Source: Streptosporangiaceae bacterium
GTDB lineage: Bacteria; Actinomycetota; Actinomycetes; Streptosporangiales; Streptosporangiaceae
Direction: 5' to 3'
Assembly (NCBI GenBank): GCA_019239975.1
Contig: JAFAZE010000009.1
Span: 1 to 64,000, forward strand
Length of the DNA: 64,000 nucleotides
Below, piece by piece: positions 44,688-52,158 of this stretch. The first letter of the stretch is position 1, and each line of letters starts with the position of its first letter. The translations under genes and the position numbers were made by a program. Below the pieces are notes generated by a model. That model searched no databases and was not told the DNA's origin. It worked only from the letters and a program-made list of their open reading frames with translations.

Positions 44688-46010
44688 TCAGTGCTGGGTG
44701 ATCCGGTTGGGCGCGTCGTTGCGGGTAGTGCGGGAAACCGCGGAATTTTCGGCGGTGTCATGTGTCTGTGCCGCCGGAAGGCTTTCGGCGAGCAGCAGGC
44801 CCGCCACGAACGTGTCCCCCAGGCCGACCGTCCCCGCGGGCCTTCGCAGATGCGGTGCGGGCACGCATGTGGCCCGCCATCCGTCGCCGAGCGGGCCGCC
44901 CGCGGGAAGGTCGGCGGTATACATGGCGTCCGGCGCCGGCTCCAGGATGGCCGCCGGCCGCCCGGTGCGGGCGCGGGCGGCCGCGAACGCGCTGCCGGCG
45001 AGGAGCACCTGCTCGGTGTGGCGCGGGTCGTCGCGGTGCACCGCCAGTGCCCAGTCGTCCGCGTGCACGATCACCCGGCGTACGCCGCATTGCCGCGCGA
45101 CGGCGCGGGCGAGCCGCCTGGGATCGCCCGTGCCGCCGGTCAGCATGTACAGCTCGGACAGGCTCAGCCCCAGCGAGGTGACCATCCCGAGTCGCGCCGC
45201 CTCTCGCAGGCGCCGCGGCGTGGGGAACTCGGCCAGCTCGTGATGGATGACCGGGAGACCCGCCCGCGACCACGCACCGGTCAGCGCGCTCAGCCAGTCC
45301 CGTTCCGCGTTGTTGACGTCGCCTGGCCCGTTCAGTCCCGACACCAGCCCGGCTCCGGCAGACGGTGCCAGCTCCGGTGTCATCGCGAGGAAATGGCCGT
45401 CACGCTCGATCGGCTCGTCGCCGAAGCGCAGGATAATGCGGCTGGAACGGGGAACCGTGACGCCGTCCCGCGACGTCCCGGCGGTGAACTCGAGGATGCA
45501 GTGCGGCAGTTTCGAGGGGCTTCCGTGCGGGGTGAGGGCGCCCGCGGGGACGACCGCATCGGCCGTGCAGACGCCGGCGCGCGGGTCGATCACCGCGAGC
45601 TGCTCCGCGCTCCGGTCGGCCAGTGCCAGCACGCTTCGCGCGCCGACCGTGGCCAGCGCCCACGAGGCCTGCGGCCCTGTGCCGCCGACCTGACGCCGCT
45701 CGGGCTGCCCGAGCAGCTCATGGATCCACGACGGTCCCGCGGGCCACCGGGTGAGCAGTTCCCCGCCGCGGCCACGGGTGATCCGCGCCAGGACCCGGTT
45801 CAGCAGCTCGGCGCCCCTCGTGTCGTCCTCCGACGACGCCGCGCGGGGTGCGATGAGCGTTGCCAGGCGGCCGGCATCGATGCGGAAGATCGCGTCAACG
45901 CACGCGCTGGCACCGGTGAAGATCAGCCGCGCCGCCGGCGCTTGGCCGGCGAGGCGGGCTGCGGCCTCGGCATAGGCGTCCTGCCAGCTCGCGTGCGCCG
46001 AAGCCGTCAT
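44688..46010 (-). CDS. ADP-dependent-type sugar kinase (ADP-GK/PFK family)
   Basis: 440 residues. Ribokinase-fold protein whose order of motifs follows the archaeal/animal ADP-dependent glucokinase/phosphofructokinase family: GGTGPQASWALATVG (109-123), PHCILEFTAGTSRDG with TVPRSSRIIL (169-194), LVSGLNGPGD, IHHELAEFPTPRRLREAA (255-272), VTSLGLSLSELYML, and the catalytic GLGDTF with Asp399. This differs from PfkB kinases, which lack the HxE block and the EF-x-G motif. ATG overlaps the permease stop (ATGA). It should phosphorylate the imported sugar with ADP as donor (inference). Confidence 0.75.
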   Translation of the reverse strand: MTASAHASWQDAYAEAAARLAGQAPAARLIFTGASACVDAIFRIDAGRLATLIAPRAASSEDDTRGAELLNRVLARITRGRGGELLTRWPAGPSWIHELLGQPERRQVGGTGPQASWALATVGARSVLALADRSAEQLAVIDPRAGVCTADAVVPAGALTPHGSPSKLPHCILEFTAGTSRDGVTVPRSSRIILRFGDEPIERDGHFLAMTPELAPSAGAGLVSGLNGPGDVNNAERDWLSALTGAWSRAGLPVIHHELAEFPTPRRLREAARLGMVTSLGLSLSELYMLTGGTGDPRRLARAVARQCGVRRVIVHADDWALAVHRDDPRHTEQVLLAGSAFAAARARTGRPAAILEPAPDAMYTADLPAGGPLGDGWRATCVPAPHLRRPAGTVGLGDTFVAGLLLAESLPAAQTHDTAENSAVSRTTRNDAPNRITQH

Positions 46011-46834
46011 CCCTTGACCGCCCCGGCCGTCACGCCTTCGACGATCCGCCGCTGAAAGACCAGCACCAGTACCACGAGGGGAACCGTGACGACGACGGAC
46101 GCCGCGGCGATATCGCCCCAGGGGACCGAGTAGAGCCCGGTGAAGTTCGCGATGCCCACCGGGATCGTCTGCCGCGGCGGCGAAGTCATCAGCGACAGGG
46201 CGAGCAGCAGTTCGTTCCATGACGCGATGAATCCCAGCAGCGCCGCCGGCACGACACCGGGCAGCGCGACCGGGATTATCACGTTCCACAGGGCGCGAAG
46301 CGGGCTGGCGCCGTCAATCCTGGCTGCCTCGTCTATCTCCTGGGGGATGGTACGGAAGTGCGCCCACAGGATGTAGACCATCAGCGGCAGGGAGAGCCCG
46401 ATGTAGACACCGGACAGCCCCGGGTAGGTGTCGATGAGGTGCAGGCTGATCAGGATCTGGTACAGCGGCGTGACGATCGAGATCTGCGGGAACATGGAAA
46501 CGGCCAGCACCAGGCCCAGCACGATCCCCTTGCCCGGAAGCGGCAGCCGGGCGATCGAGTAGGCGGCGAGCGCGGCGAACACCAGCGCGATCGCGGTCGC
46601 GCTCACGTCAACGATGACGCTGTTGACGATGTAGGGCGCGAAGTCCTTGGCGACGAACACGTTGCGGTAGTGCTGCAGCGTGCCGCCCGGAATCGGCAGC
46701 CATGTGGGCGTGAACCTGGCCAGGTCCCGGTCCGGCTCGAAAGAGGTGGCCAGCTGCCAGGCGAACGGGAACAGTGACCAGACCGCGATCCCGGCGACCA
46801 GGATCCCGAACGCCCCGCGCCGCACCCATCTCAT
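46007..46834 (-). CDS. carbohydrate ABC transporter permease (MalG-like)
   Basis: 275 residues, six helices. The EAA loop is EIDEAARIDGASPLRALWNV followed by IIPVALPGVVPA. ATG at 46834 is favoured since GGAGG lies seven bases before it; a GTG at 46840 overlaps the preceding stop (GTGA). Second permease of the sugar importer; no ATPase gene is in the operon. Confidence 0.93.
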   Translation of the reverse strand: MRWVRRGAFGILVAGIAVWSLFPFAWQLATSFEPDRDLARFTPTWLPIPGGTLQHYRNVFVAKDFAPYIVNSVIVDVSATAIALVFAALAAYSIARLPLPGKGIVLGLVLAVSMFPQISIVTPLYQILISLHLIDTYPGLSGVYIGLSLPLMVYILWAHFRTIPQEIDEAARIDGASPLRALWNVIIPVALPGVVPAALLGFIASWNELLLALSLMTSPPRQTIPVGIANFTGLYSVPWGDIAAASVVVTVPLVVLVLVFQRRIVEGVTAGAVKG

Positions 46835-46836
46835 GT

Positions 46837-47823
46837 TCACCCCTCCTGCCGGACGCGCCGCACGATGAACACGCCGAAGGCGCACGCTATGAGGACCTCG
46901 GTGATGAACATCGAGGTGGCGATCGCAGAGCCGTAACCGATCTCGAGGCCGGAAAACAGAACGTTGTAGGCGTAGGTGGACATCGTCTCGGTGCTGCTCG
47001 CGGGTCCTCCGCCGGTCACCACGTACGGCAGGTCGAAGACGCGGAAAGCGTCCAGTGCCCGCAGCAGCGATGCCACCAGAAGCGTGGGCATGAGCAGCGG
47101 AAGCCGCACCCGCCAGAAGTAGCTCCATGACGACGCCCCGTCGATGCGGGCGGCTTCGTCAAGACCTGGCGGGATGGTTTGCAGCCCGGCGAGCAGGAGC
47201 AGAGCCATGAACGGTGTGGTCTTCCAGATGTCGGCCGCCATCAGCGTCGGCAGCGCCAGCGTGGTCGAGCCGAGGAAGTTCACCGGCTGCCCCACGAGAT
47301 GGGTCTTGACCAGCAGATAGTTCACCAGGCCGCCCTGGTCGAACAGCCAGCTGAACGTCCGCGCGGTCACGACCGTCGGGATCGCCCACGGCACGAGTAC
47401 GGCCGCCCGCACAAAGCCGCGGCCGCGGAATCTCTTGTACAGCGCCAGCGCGATCACAAGGCCCAGCAGCGTCTCCGCGATCGTCGTGGCCGCGGTGAAC
47501 TCCAGGGTCTGGCGCCATGCCTTCCAGAAATGCGAGTCGCTGGCGAGCCGGCGGGCGTTGGCCAGGCCGGTGAAACGGTCGCCCTGAGCGGCCAGGCTGG
47601 TGTTGCGGAAGGCCAGCCAGATGGTGCGAAGCACCGGGTACAGCGACACGGCGAGCAGGCTGGCGAGCATCGGCACGACCAGCAGGAGCGGGCCCAGCCG
47701 CAGGCGCATGGCACGCGGCATGCTGATGGTGCGGGTCTTCGGCCTGTGCGGGCCGCCTCCGCCGGGCGCCCCACGGTGGTCCGCACGTGACGCGGCGCTC
47801 TCGCTTACCGATGTGGAGGCCAC
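46837..47823 (-). CDS. carbohydrate ABC transporter permease (MalF-like)
   Basis: 328 residues. After a 45-residue cytoplasmic N-terminus come six helices (LLLVVPMLASLLAVSLYPVL and others) and the EAA loop GLDEAARIDGASSWSYFWRV. GTG start six bases after the binding-protein stop. Pairs with the next permease; ATP hydrolysis must come from a shared MsiK-type ATPase elsewhere, as is usual in actinomycetes. Confidence 0.93.
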   Translation of the reverse strand: MASTSVSESAASRADHRGAPGGGGPHRPKTRTISMPRAMRLRLGPLLLVVPMLASLLAVSLYPVLRTIWLAFRNTSLAAQGDRFTGLANARRLASDSHFWKAWRQTLEFTAATTIAETLLGLVIALALYKRFRGRGFVRAAVLVPWAIPTVVTARTFSWLFDQGGLVNYLLVKTHLVGQPVNFLGSTTLALPTLMAADIWKTTPFMALLLLAGLQTIPPGLDEAARIDGASSWSYFWRVRLPLLMPTLLVASLLRALDAFRVFDLPYVVTGGGPASSTETMSTYAYNVLFSGLEIGYGSAIATSMFITEVLIACAFGVFIVRRVRQEG

Positions 47824-47829
47824 CGGCGA

Positions 47830-49161
47830 TCACCCGATGATCTGCTCGATCTGGGCCTTGGTCGACGACAGGTTGGACGCCACCTCGCCGGTCGCGAGCG
47901 CGGCCGACACGCCAGCCTGTATCGCGAGGCTTATCTGCGAGTACTTCGGTGTCTTGGGACGTGGCGTGCCGCCGGTGAAGATGTCCTGCAACGACACCAT
48001 GAAGGGGTTGACCTTCGCGAGCTCGGGCTGCTTGTAGACCGACGGCCGGCTCGGCGCGAGACCCAGCTGGGTGGCCCACTTCAACTGGGTCGCGGGGCTG
48101 GACATCCAGGTCAGGAAGTCGATTGCCGCGCTCTTCTTGGTGCTTGACGCGTTCATGCCGAACTGGTATCCGCCGAGGCACGCGGTGCTCTTGCCGCCGG
48201 GGAACGCGGGCAGCTTGGCGACCCCGACCTTGCCCGCGACCGCTGAGCTCGACTTGTTCTGCGCGTCGTTCCATACGAAGGACCAGTTGCGCAGGAACGC
48301 GGCCTTGCCGCCGAGGAACGGCAGTTCGCTGGGTACCTCATCCCAGGAGAGCACGGACTTGGGCGTGATCTTGTCCTTGCTGAACGTGTCGACCATGAGC
48401 TGCACGGCCTGCACAGCGTTCGGCTCGGCGATGGTCACCGTCTTGCCGTCCGGCGCGAGGATCGACCCGCCGTTGGAGCCGATGAACTCCACCAGATCGC
48501 AGACCAGCACCTCTGCCTGCTTGGCCTGCCAGTTGTAGCCGTCGCTGACCTTCCCCGCGCCGAGCAGCTTCTGCGCACCTGCGACCAGCTCACTCCAGGA
48601 TGCCGGCACCGCGACACCGGCCGCGGCGAGCAGGTCCTTGCGGTAGTACAGCATCCCCGCGTCGATGAACCAGGGCAGCGCGTGCATCGCGCCGGCGTAG
48701 GTGCACGCGTCGATGACGCCGGGGAAGTACTGCGCCTTGACCGAGGGGCCGAAGTAGGAGTCCAGCGGAGCCGACCAGCCCGCGCCCGCGAACTCGGAGA
48801 TCCAGATGATGTCACCCGTGAAGACGTCGATGCTGCCGTCACGCCGCGACAGCGACTGCACGAGCTGCTGGTGTACCTCGGTGCTCTGGCTCGGCGTCGG
48901 CAGCTCCTGGAACTGGACGCTCACGAGCCGCTGTGAGTTGTTGTACTCGTCAACGATCTGGCCGATGGACTCCTGTGCGAAGAACTTCGCGCTCGCGAAC
49001 GTGATGGTGGTTCTGCCCCCGCTCGTGGCCACACCGGTGCCGCCGCTGCCGCACGCCGCGAGGGCCGGCGCCGCGGCGGCGGCGGCCATGACGGCCCCGG
49101 CACCCTTCACGAAGTTACGTCGGCTCAGCGGTGAGCCATCGGGTCTCGATCGCACAGCCAT
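47830..49161 (-). CDS. Tat-exported sugar-binding lipoprotein
   Basis: 443 residues. Signal peptide has the twin-arginine motif LSRRNFVKG and lipobox LAAC, so the folded protein is exported and lipid-anchored. The rest is an extracellular solute-binding protein family 1 fold (ITFASAKFFAQESIGQIVDE, IDVFTGDIIWISEFAGAGW, GLAPSRPSVYKQPELAKVNP). Catches the sugar for the two permeases that follow. Divergent DeoR regulator 180 bases away. ATG at 49161 is chosen because the signal starts there. Confidence 0.94.
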   Translation of the reverse strand: MAVRSRPDGSPLSRRNFVKGAGAVMAAAAAAPALAACGSGGTGVATSGGRTTITFASAKFFAQESIGQIVDEYNNSQRLVSVQFQELPTPSQSTEVHQQLVQSLSRRDGSIDVFTGDIIWISEFAGAGWSAPLDSYFGPSVKAQYFPGVIDACTYAGAMHALPWFIDAGMLYYRKDLLAAAGVAVPASWSELVAGAQKLLGAGKVSDGYNWQAKQAEVLVCDLVEFIGSNGGSILAPDGKTVTIAEPNAVQAVQLMVDTFSKDKITPKSVLSWDEVPSELPFLGGKAAFLRNWSFVWNDAQNKSSSAVAGKVGVAKLPAFPGGKSTACLGGYQFGMNASSTKKSAAIDFLTWMSSPATQLKWATQLGLAPSRPSVYKQPELAKVNPFMVSLQDIFTGGTPRPKTPKYSQISLAIQAGVSAALATGEVASNLSSTKAQIEQIIG

Positions 49162-49293
49162 GCGGGCTCCTCGGCGTGTTATGCAGGGCAACGCTGTTTG
49201 ATGCGAAACTCTGCCACTCTTATGCTGTTGTCTGCACAAGCTAGCGGGCTAAGGTTGCACCGTCAAGCATAGATCGGCAAAGATTCGCATGAT

Positions 49294-49309
49294 AGTGCCG
49301 GGTGGCACT
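49294..49309. promoter_or_regulatory. palindrome in deoR-sugar operon divergent promoter
   Basis: AGTGCCGGGTGGCACT is a perfect 6+6 inverted repeat with a 4-base centre, 32 bases before the DeoR start. It is a candidate DeoR operator or a leader hairpin. Confidence 0.4.
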
Positions 49310-49341
49310 CGCTAGAGTGACCCCATCGAAGGAGGTGCGCA

Positions 49342-50160
49342 GTGGCCGGCCAACAACGGACCCCCGACCACGACGCCGACGGCGCGCTGCCGGGGAGGCG
49401 CCGTGCGCTGCTGACCGCGTTCGTCGAGGAGCGCGGCCAGGCCACCGTCACCGAACTCGCGGACGCGTTCAGCGTCTCGCCCGATACCGTGCGCAGGGAC
49501 CTGGACTGGCTGGCGCAGCGCGGCGCGGTTTCCCGCACCTACGGCGGGGCGGTGACGGTAACCGGGCTGGCCACGGCCGACACGTCGTTCAGCGACCGGA
49601 CATCCGTCCACCGCGATGAGAAGCGCCAGATAGCGGCGGCGGCGGCCGAGCGAATCGCGGATGGCGAGACGGTCGTCATCAACGGCGGGACGACCACGCT
49701 CGCCGTCGCCCGGGCTCTCGGTGTCCGGCGGAACCTCACGATCGTCACCAACAACCTGCGGCTTCCGTCCGCGCTGCCGGCCGGCGCGGTACGCGACGTC
49801 TACATGCTGGGCGGAAGCTGCAGGCTGGCGTCCCACGTCACCATCGGCCCCGTGACGTTCCCCGGCACGGAGGGCATCAGCGCGGACGCCGCCGTTATCG
49901 GCGTCGGGGGTGTCTCGGCGCGCTCCGGATTCACCACGAGCAACCTGCAGGAAGCGCAGATGATGGCGGAGATGATCGCGTCAGCGCAGCGGGCGATCGT
50001 GGTCGCCGACTCGTCGAAGTTCGGCCGCAGCGCCTTCGCGCACATCGTACGTCTCGAGGCCGTCGGCGCACTTGTCACCGACCGCGCGCCGGACGCCGAG
50101 CTGTGCGAGGCGCTGGCCGCCGCGGGAGTGGAAACGATCATCGCGCCCGGCGTCCCGTGA
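49342..50160 (+). CDS. DeoR-family transcriptional regulator
   Basis: 272 residues. Strong Shine-Dalgarno GAAGGAGG before the GTG start. N-terminal winged HTH (GQATVTELADAFSVSPDTVR, RDLDWLAQRGAVSRTYGGAV) and the DeoR sugar-phosphate-binding domain (INGGTTTLAVARAL, IVTNNLRLPSAL, GGVSARSGFTTSNLQEAQM, VVADSSKFGRSAF). Such repressors release DNA when the pathway's sugar-phosphate accumulates. The divergent binding-protein operon is the natural target. Confidence 0.94.
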   Translation: MAGQQRTPDHDADGALPGRRRALLTAFVEERGQATVTELADAFSVSPDTVRRDLDWLAQRGAVSRTYGGAVTVTGLATADTSFSDRTSVHRDEKRQIAAAAAERIADGETVVINGGTTTLAVARALGVRRNLTIVTNNLRLPSALPAGAVRDVYMLGGSCRLASHVTIGPVTFPGTEGISADAAVIGVGGVSARSGFTTSNLQEAQMMAEMIASAQRAIVVADSSKFGRSAFAHIVRLEAVGALVTDRAPDAELCEALAAAGVETIIAPGVP

Positions 50161-50713
50161 CGGCGGAATCCCGCGCGCGTGCCCGTCCGCCTTCCGCCGG
50201 CGGGTGCGGCGACTACTGGCGCGGCTGACATGAGGGCGGCGGCAGGACACGCGGCGTAACCGGACCGCCTGGTACCGATGAAACTCATTGGAAAGATGAT
50301 GCGTTTGTTCATTTATGAGTCAGTATCTGCTGGATAGATCTATGCGACTTTGGGTGTCTCTTGTGTATACATTGATTCAAGAGACACCCACGCGTGCGGC
50401 GTCGCGGCTCACTCCGCGTGACCACTTGGGCCCGTGCCGGCCGGGATTAGATCCCGTTTGTGCCGCGGTGAACCGTCCCTGTAGCGATTTCGTATCTATC
50501 TGTAGCGAGCGTCTTCGATGATCGTTCTGGCAGGTCGGGAGGCTCGCGTGGGGCTCAGCTGGAGAACGGAGCAGCCCACCGCCGTGGGCGGAGCGCAGTT
50601 TGATCGGCTCTAATCCGTTACCTCCGGAGGGATTATGCCGCACAATGGACGACGAGACCGGCAGGTAGACCGGCCGTACCTGGCTGCCCAGGGGCGGAGC
50701 GGGCGGAGGTGTG
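50161..50713. other. intergenic, AT-richer left border of the secretion locus
   Basis: No gene is supported. The stretch 50270-50400 is clearly AT-richer than its neighbours and holds ATAGATCTAT (near 50333) and a 13-bp inverted repeat (50351-50390). It marks the change from the sugar operon to the Tcp-like operon. Confidence 0.55.
50351..50390. repeat. 13-bp inverted repeat with AT-rich loop
   Basis: TGGGTGTCTCTTG (50351-50363) and CAAGAGACACCCA (50378-50390) are exact complements around TGTATACATTGATT. It could be an operator, a terminator or part of a former recombination site; nothing else of an attachment site is seen. Confidence 0.6.
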
Positions 50714-51703
50714 ATGGTTCGTAGGTCGGGCGTTGCCACCCATGATGGCGGTGCGGAGTCAACCGTGTACGGCAACGGCTCACAGCAGGTGCCGGACTTC
50801 GACGCGGCACCCGCCCGGCGTTCGTGGGGTGGTGGCGGCGGGCGCTGGATGGTCTGGCCGCTGCGGATCCTGCTCTGGGTCGCGCTGCTGGTGGTCGCCT
50901 ACCGCGGGATAAGCGCAATCGTCCTGAACGAGACGCCCGCCTCAACCGGCAACACCGGTAACACACCGGCGAGCGGGCCGGGCACACAGTTCCCTGTGAC
51001 GCTGGCCGAGGCGTACGCTCTGCAGTTCGGCCAGGTCTACCTGAACTTCAGCCCGGCGACCGAAGCGCAGCGCGCACAGCAGCTCGCGGCCTTTATCCCG
51101 TCCAGCATCAGCTCGGCGGATCCGGGATTCGGCTGGAACGGGTCGGGGACCATGCGGCTGCAGTCAGAGCAGGTGGCGAGCGTGGACGTCCGGAGTTCGG
51201 CAAACGCGGTTGTCAATCTCCTGGCATCAGTGAACGGGCAGCTCATGGAGCTCGGCGTGCCGATTTATGCGGCAGATGGCGGCATAGTGGTATCGGGCGA
51301 GCCGGCATGGCTGCCCGCGCCATCGGCTATTCAGCCGCCAAGCCCGCAGCAGGTCAGCTCCGACCAGGCCGCGCAAAGCGCGCTGATGAGCCAGCTGCCC
51401 GCATTTTTCCAGGCCTACGCCGCCGGCGACAGCGCCACCCTGAACCGGTTCCTCGCCCCCGGAGTTTCGGTCACCGGGCTTGGCGGAGCGGTCACCTTCG
51501 GCTCGATTGCCAATCTCAGCGTTCCGGCCGGCGGCAACACGCGCGAGATAATCGCAACGGTCAACTGGCAGCTCGCTGGCCAGCCAGGATCCACTCCAGC
51601 ACAGCTTTCGATGACCTATGACATGGTGGTCGTCGACCAGCAGAGCGGTAAATGGTATGTAAAGGAGATCCGTGCGTCCACCCAGCCGATGGGAACCCAG
51701 TGA
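50714..51703 (+). CDS. TcpC/VirB8-like conjugal transfer membrane protein
   Basis: 329 residues. A cytoplasmic tail of about 40 residues (Gly/Arg-rich), one helix (VWPLRILLWVALLVVAYRGI) and an outside portion with two NTF2-like halves (TLAEAYALQFGQVYLNFSPA; then QLPAFFQAYAAGDSATLNRF). This is the TcpC arrangement, the VirB8 counterpart in Gram-positive T4SSs, which scaffolds the channel. GGAGGT at 50705-50710 precedes GTG 50711/ATG 50714; ATG is used. First gene of the operon. Confidence 0.8.
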   Translation: MVRRSGVATHDGGAESTVYGNGSQQVPDFDAAPARRSWGGGGGRWMVWPLRILLWVALLVVAYRGISAIVLNETPASTGNTGNTPASGPGTQFPVTLAEAYALQFGQVYLNFSPATEAQRAQQLAAFIPSSISSADPGFGWNGSGTMRLQSEQVASVDVRSSANAVVNLLASVNGQLMELGVPIYAADGGIVVSGEPAWLPAPSAIQPPSPQQVSSDQAAQSALMSQLPAFFQAYAAGDSATLNRFLAPGVSVTGLGGAVTFGSIANLSVPAGGNTREIIATVNWQLAGQPGSTPAQLSMTYDMVVVDQQSGKWYVKEIRASTQPMGTQ

Positions 51704-51891
51704 ACTGGGCGCCGCCGGTCTTGACCTTGCCAGCGACAGCCCAGCCGTGGCGCCGGCGCGCAGCCGCAGCCGCAGGCGCCCAGGGACCGCCCGATGCCTC
51801 CGCGCCTTCCCCGGGGACGGCGGCATGGCGGTGCCCGCAACAGATATCTGATCACCCAGGAAGGGAAGAACTATGTCCCCTCACTACTTGA
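51700..51891 (+). CDS. possible small coupled ORF
   Basis: 63 residues. GTG overlaps the TcpC-like stop (GTGA). The sequence is rich in Ala/Pro/Arg (QPWRRRAAAAAGAQGPPDA) and has no recognised domain; its end overlaps the next gene start by 19 bases. It may be chance, but the gap before the next gene would otherwise be empty. Confidence 0.25.
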   Translation: MNWAPPVLTLPATAQPWRRRAAAAAGAQGPPDASAPSPGTAAWRCPQQISDHPGREELCPLTT

Positions 51892-52130
51892 CCGCGGCGT
51901 CCCCGCTGGCCCTCAGTACCCAGGGCCTCGTTACCTACCTGCAGGGTCTGTTCGGGCCGCTGTTCCTGGGTATTGTGGGAATCGTAGCACTCTTCTTTCT
52001 CTTCACCCGAGAGATCACCAGGTTCGTGCAGTTCATGGTCCTCGCCGTCGCGATCGCCGTGGTTTTCTACACGCCCAGCATCGTGCAGACGCTGGCCACG
52101 GGAATAGCAAACGCACTCGGGGTCCACTGA
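51873..52130 (+). CDS. small two-helix membrane protein of Tcp-like locus
   Basis: 85 residues. GGAAGGGAAG precedes the ATG. An N-terminal stretch then two helices: LFGPLFLGIVGIVALFFLF and FMVLAVAIAVVFYTPSIV, separated by TREITRFVQ. Size, topology and place between TcpC-like and TcpE-like genes match TcpD/VirB2-VirB3-type subunits. The subunit role is inferred from position. Confidence 0.65.
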   Translation: MSPHYLTAASPLALSTQGLVTYLQGLFGPLFLGIVGIVALFFLFTREITRFVQFMVLAVAIAVVFYTPSIVQTLATGIANALGVH

Positions 52131-52158
52131 TCTTACCTGGCTGAGGAGCAAACAATCC

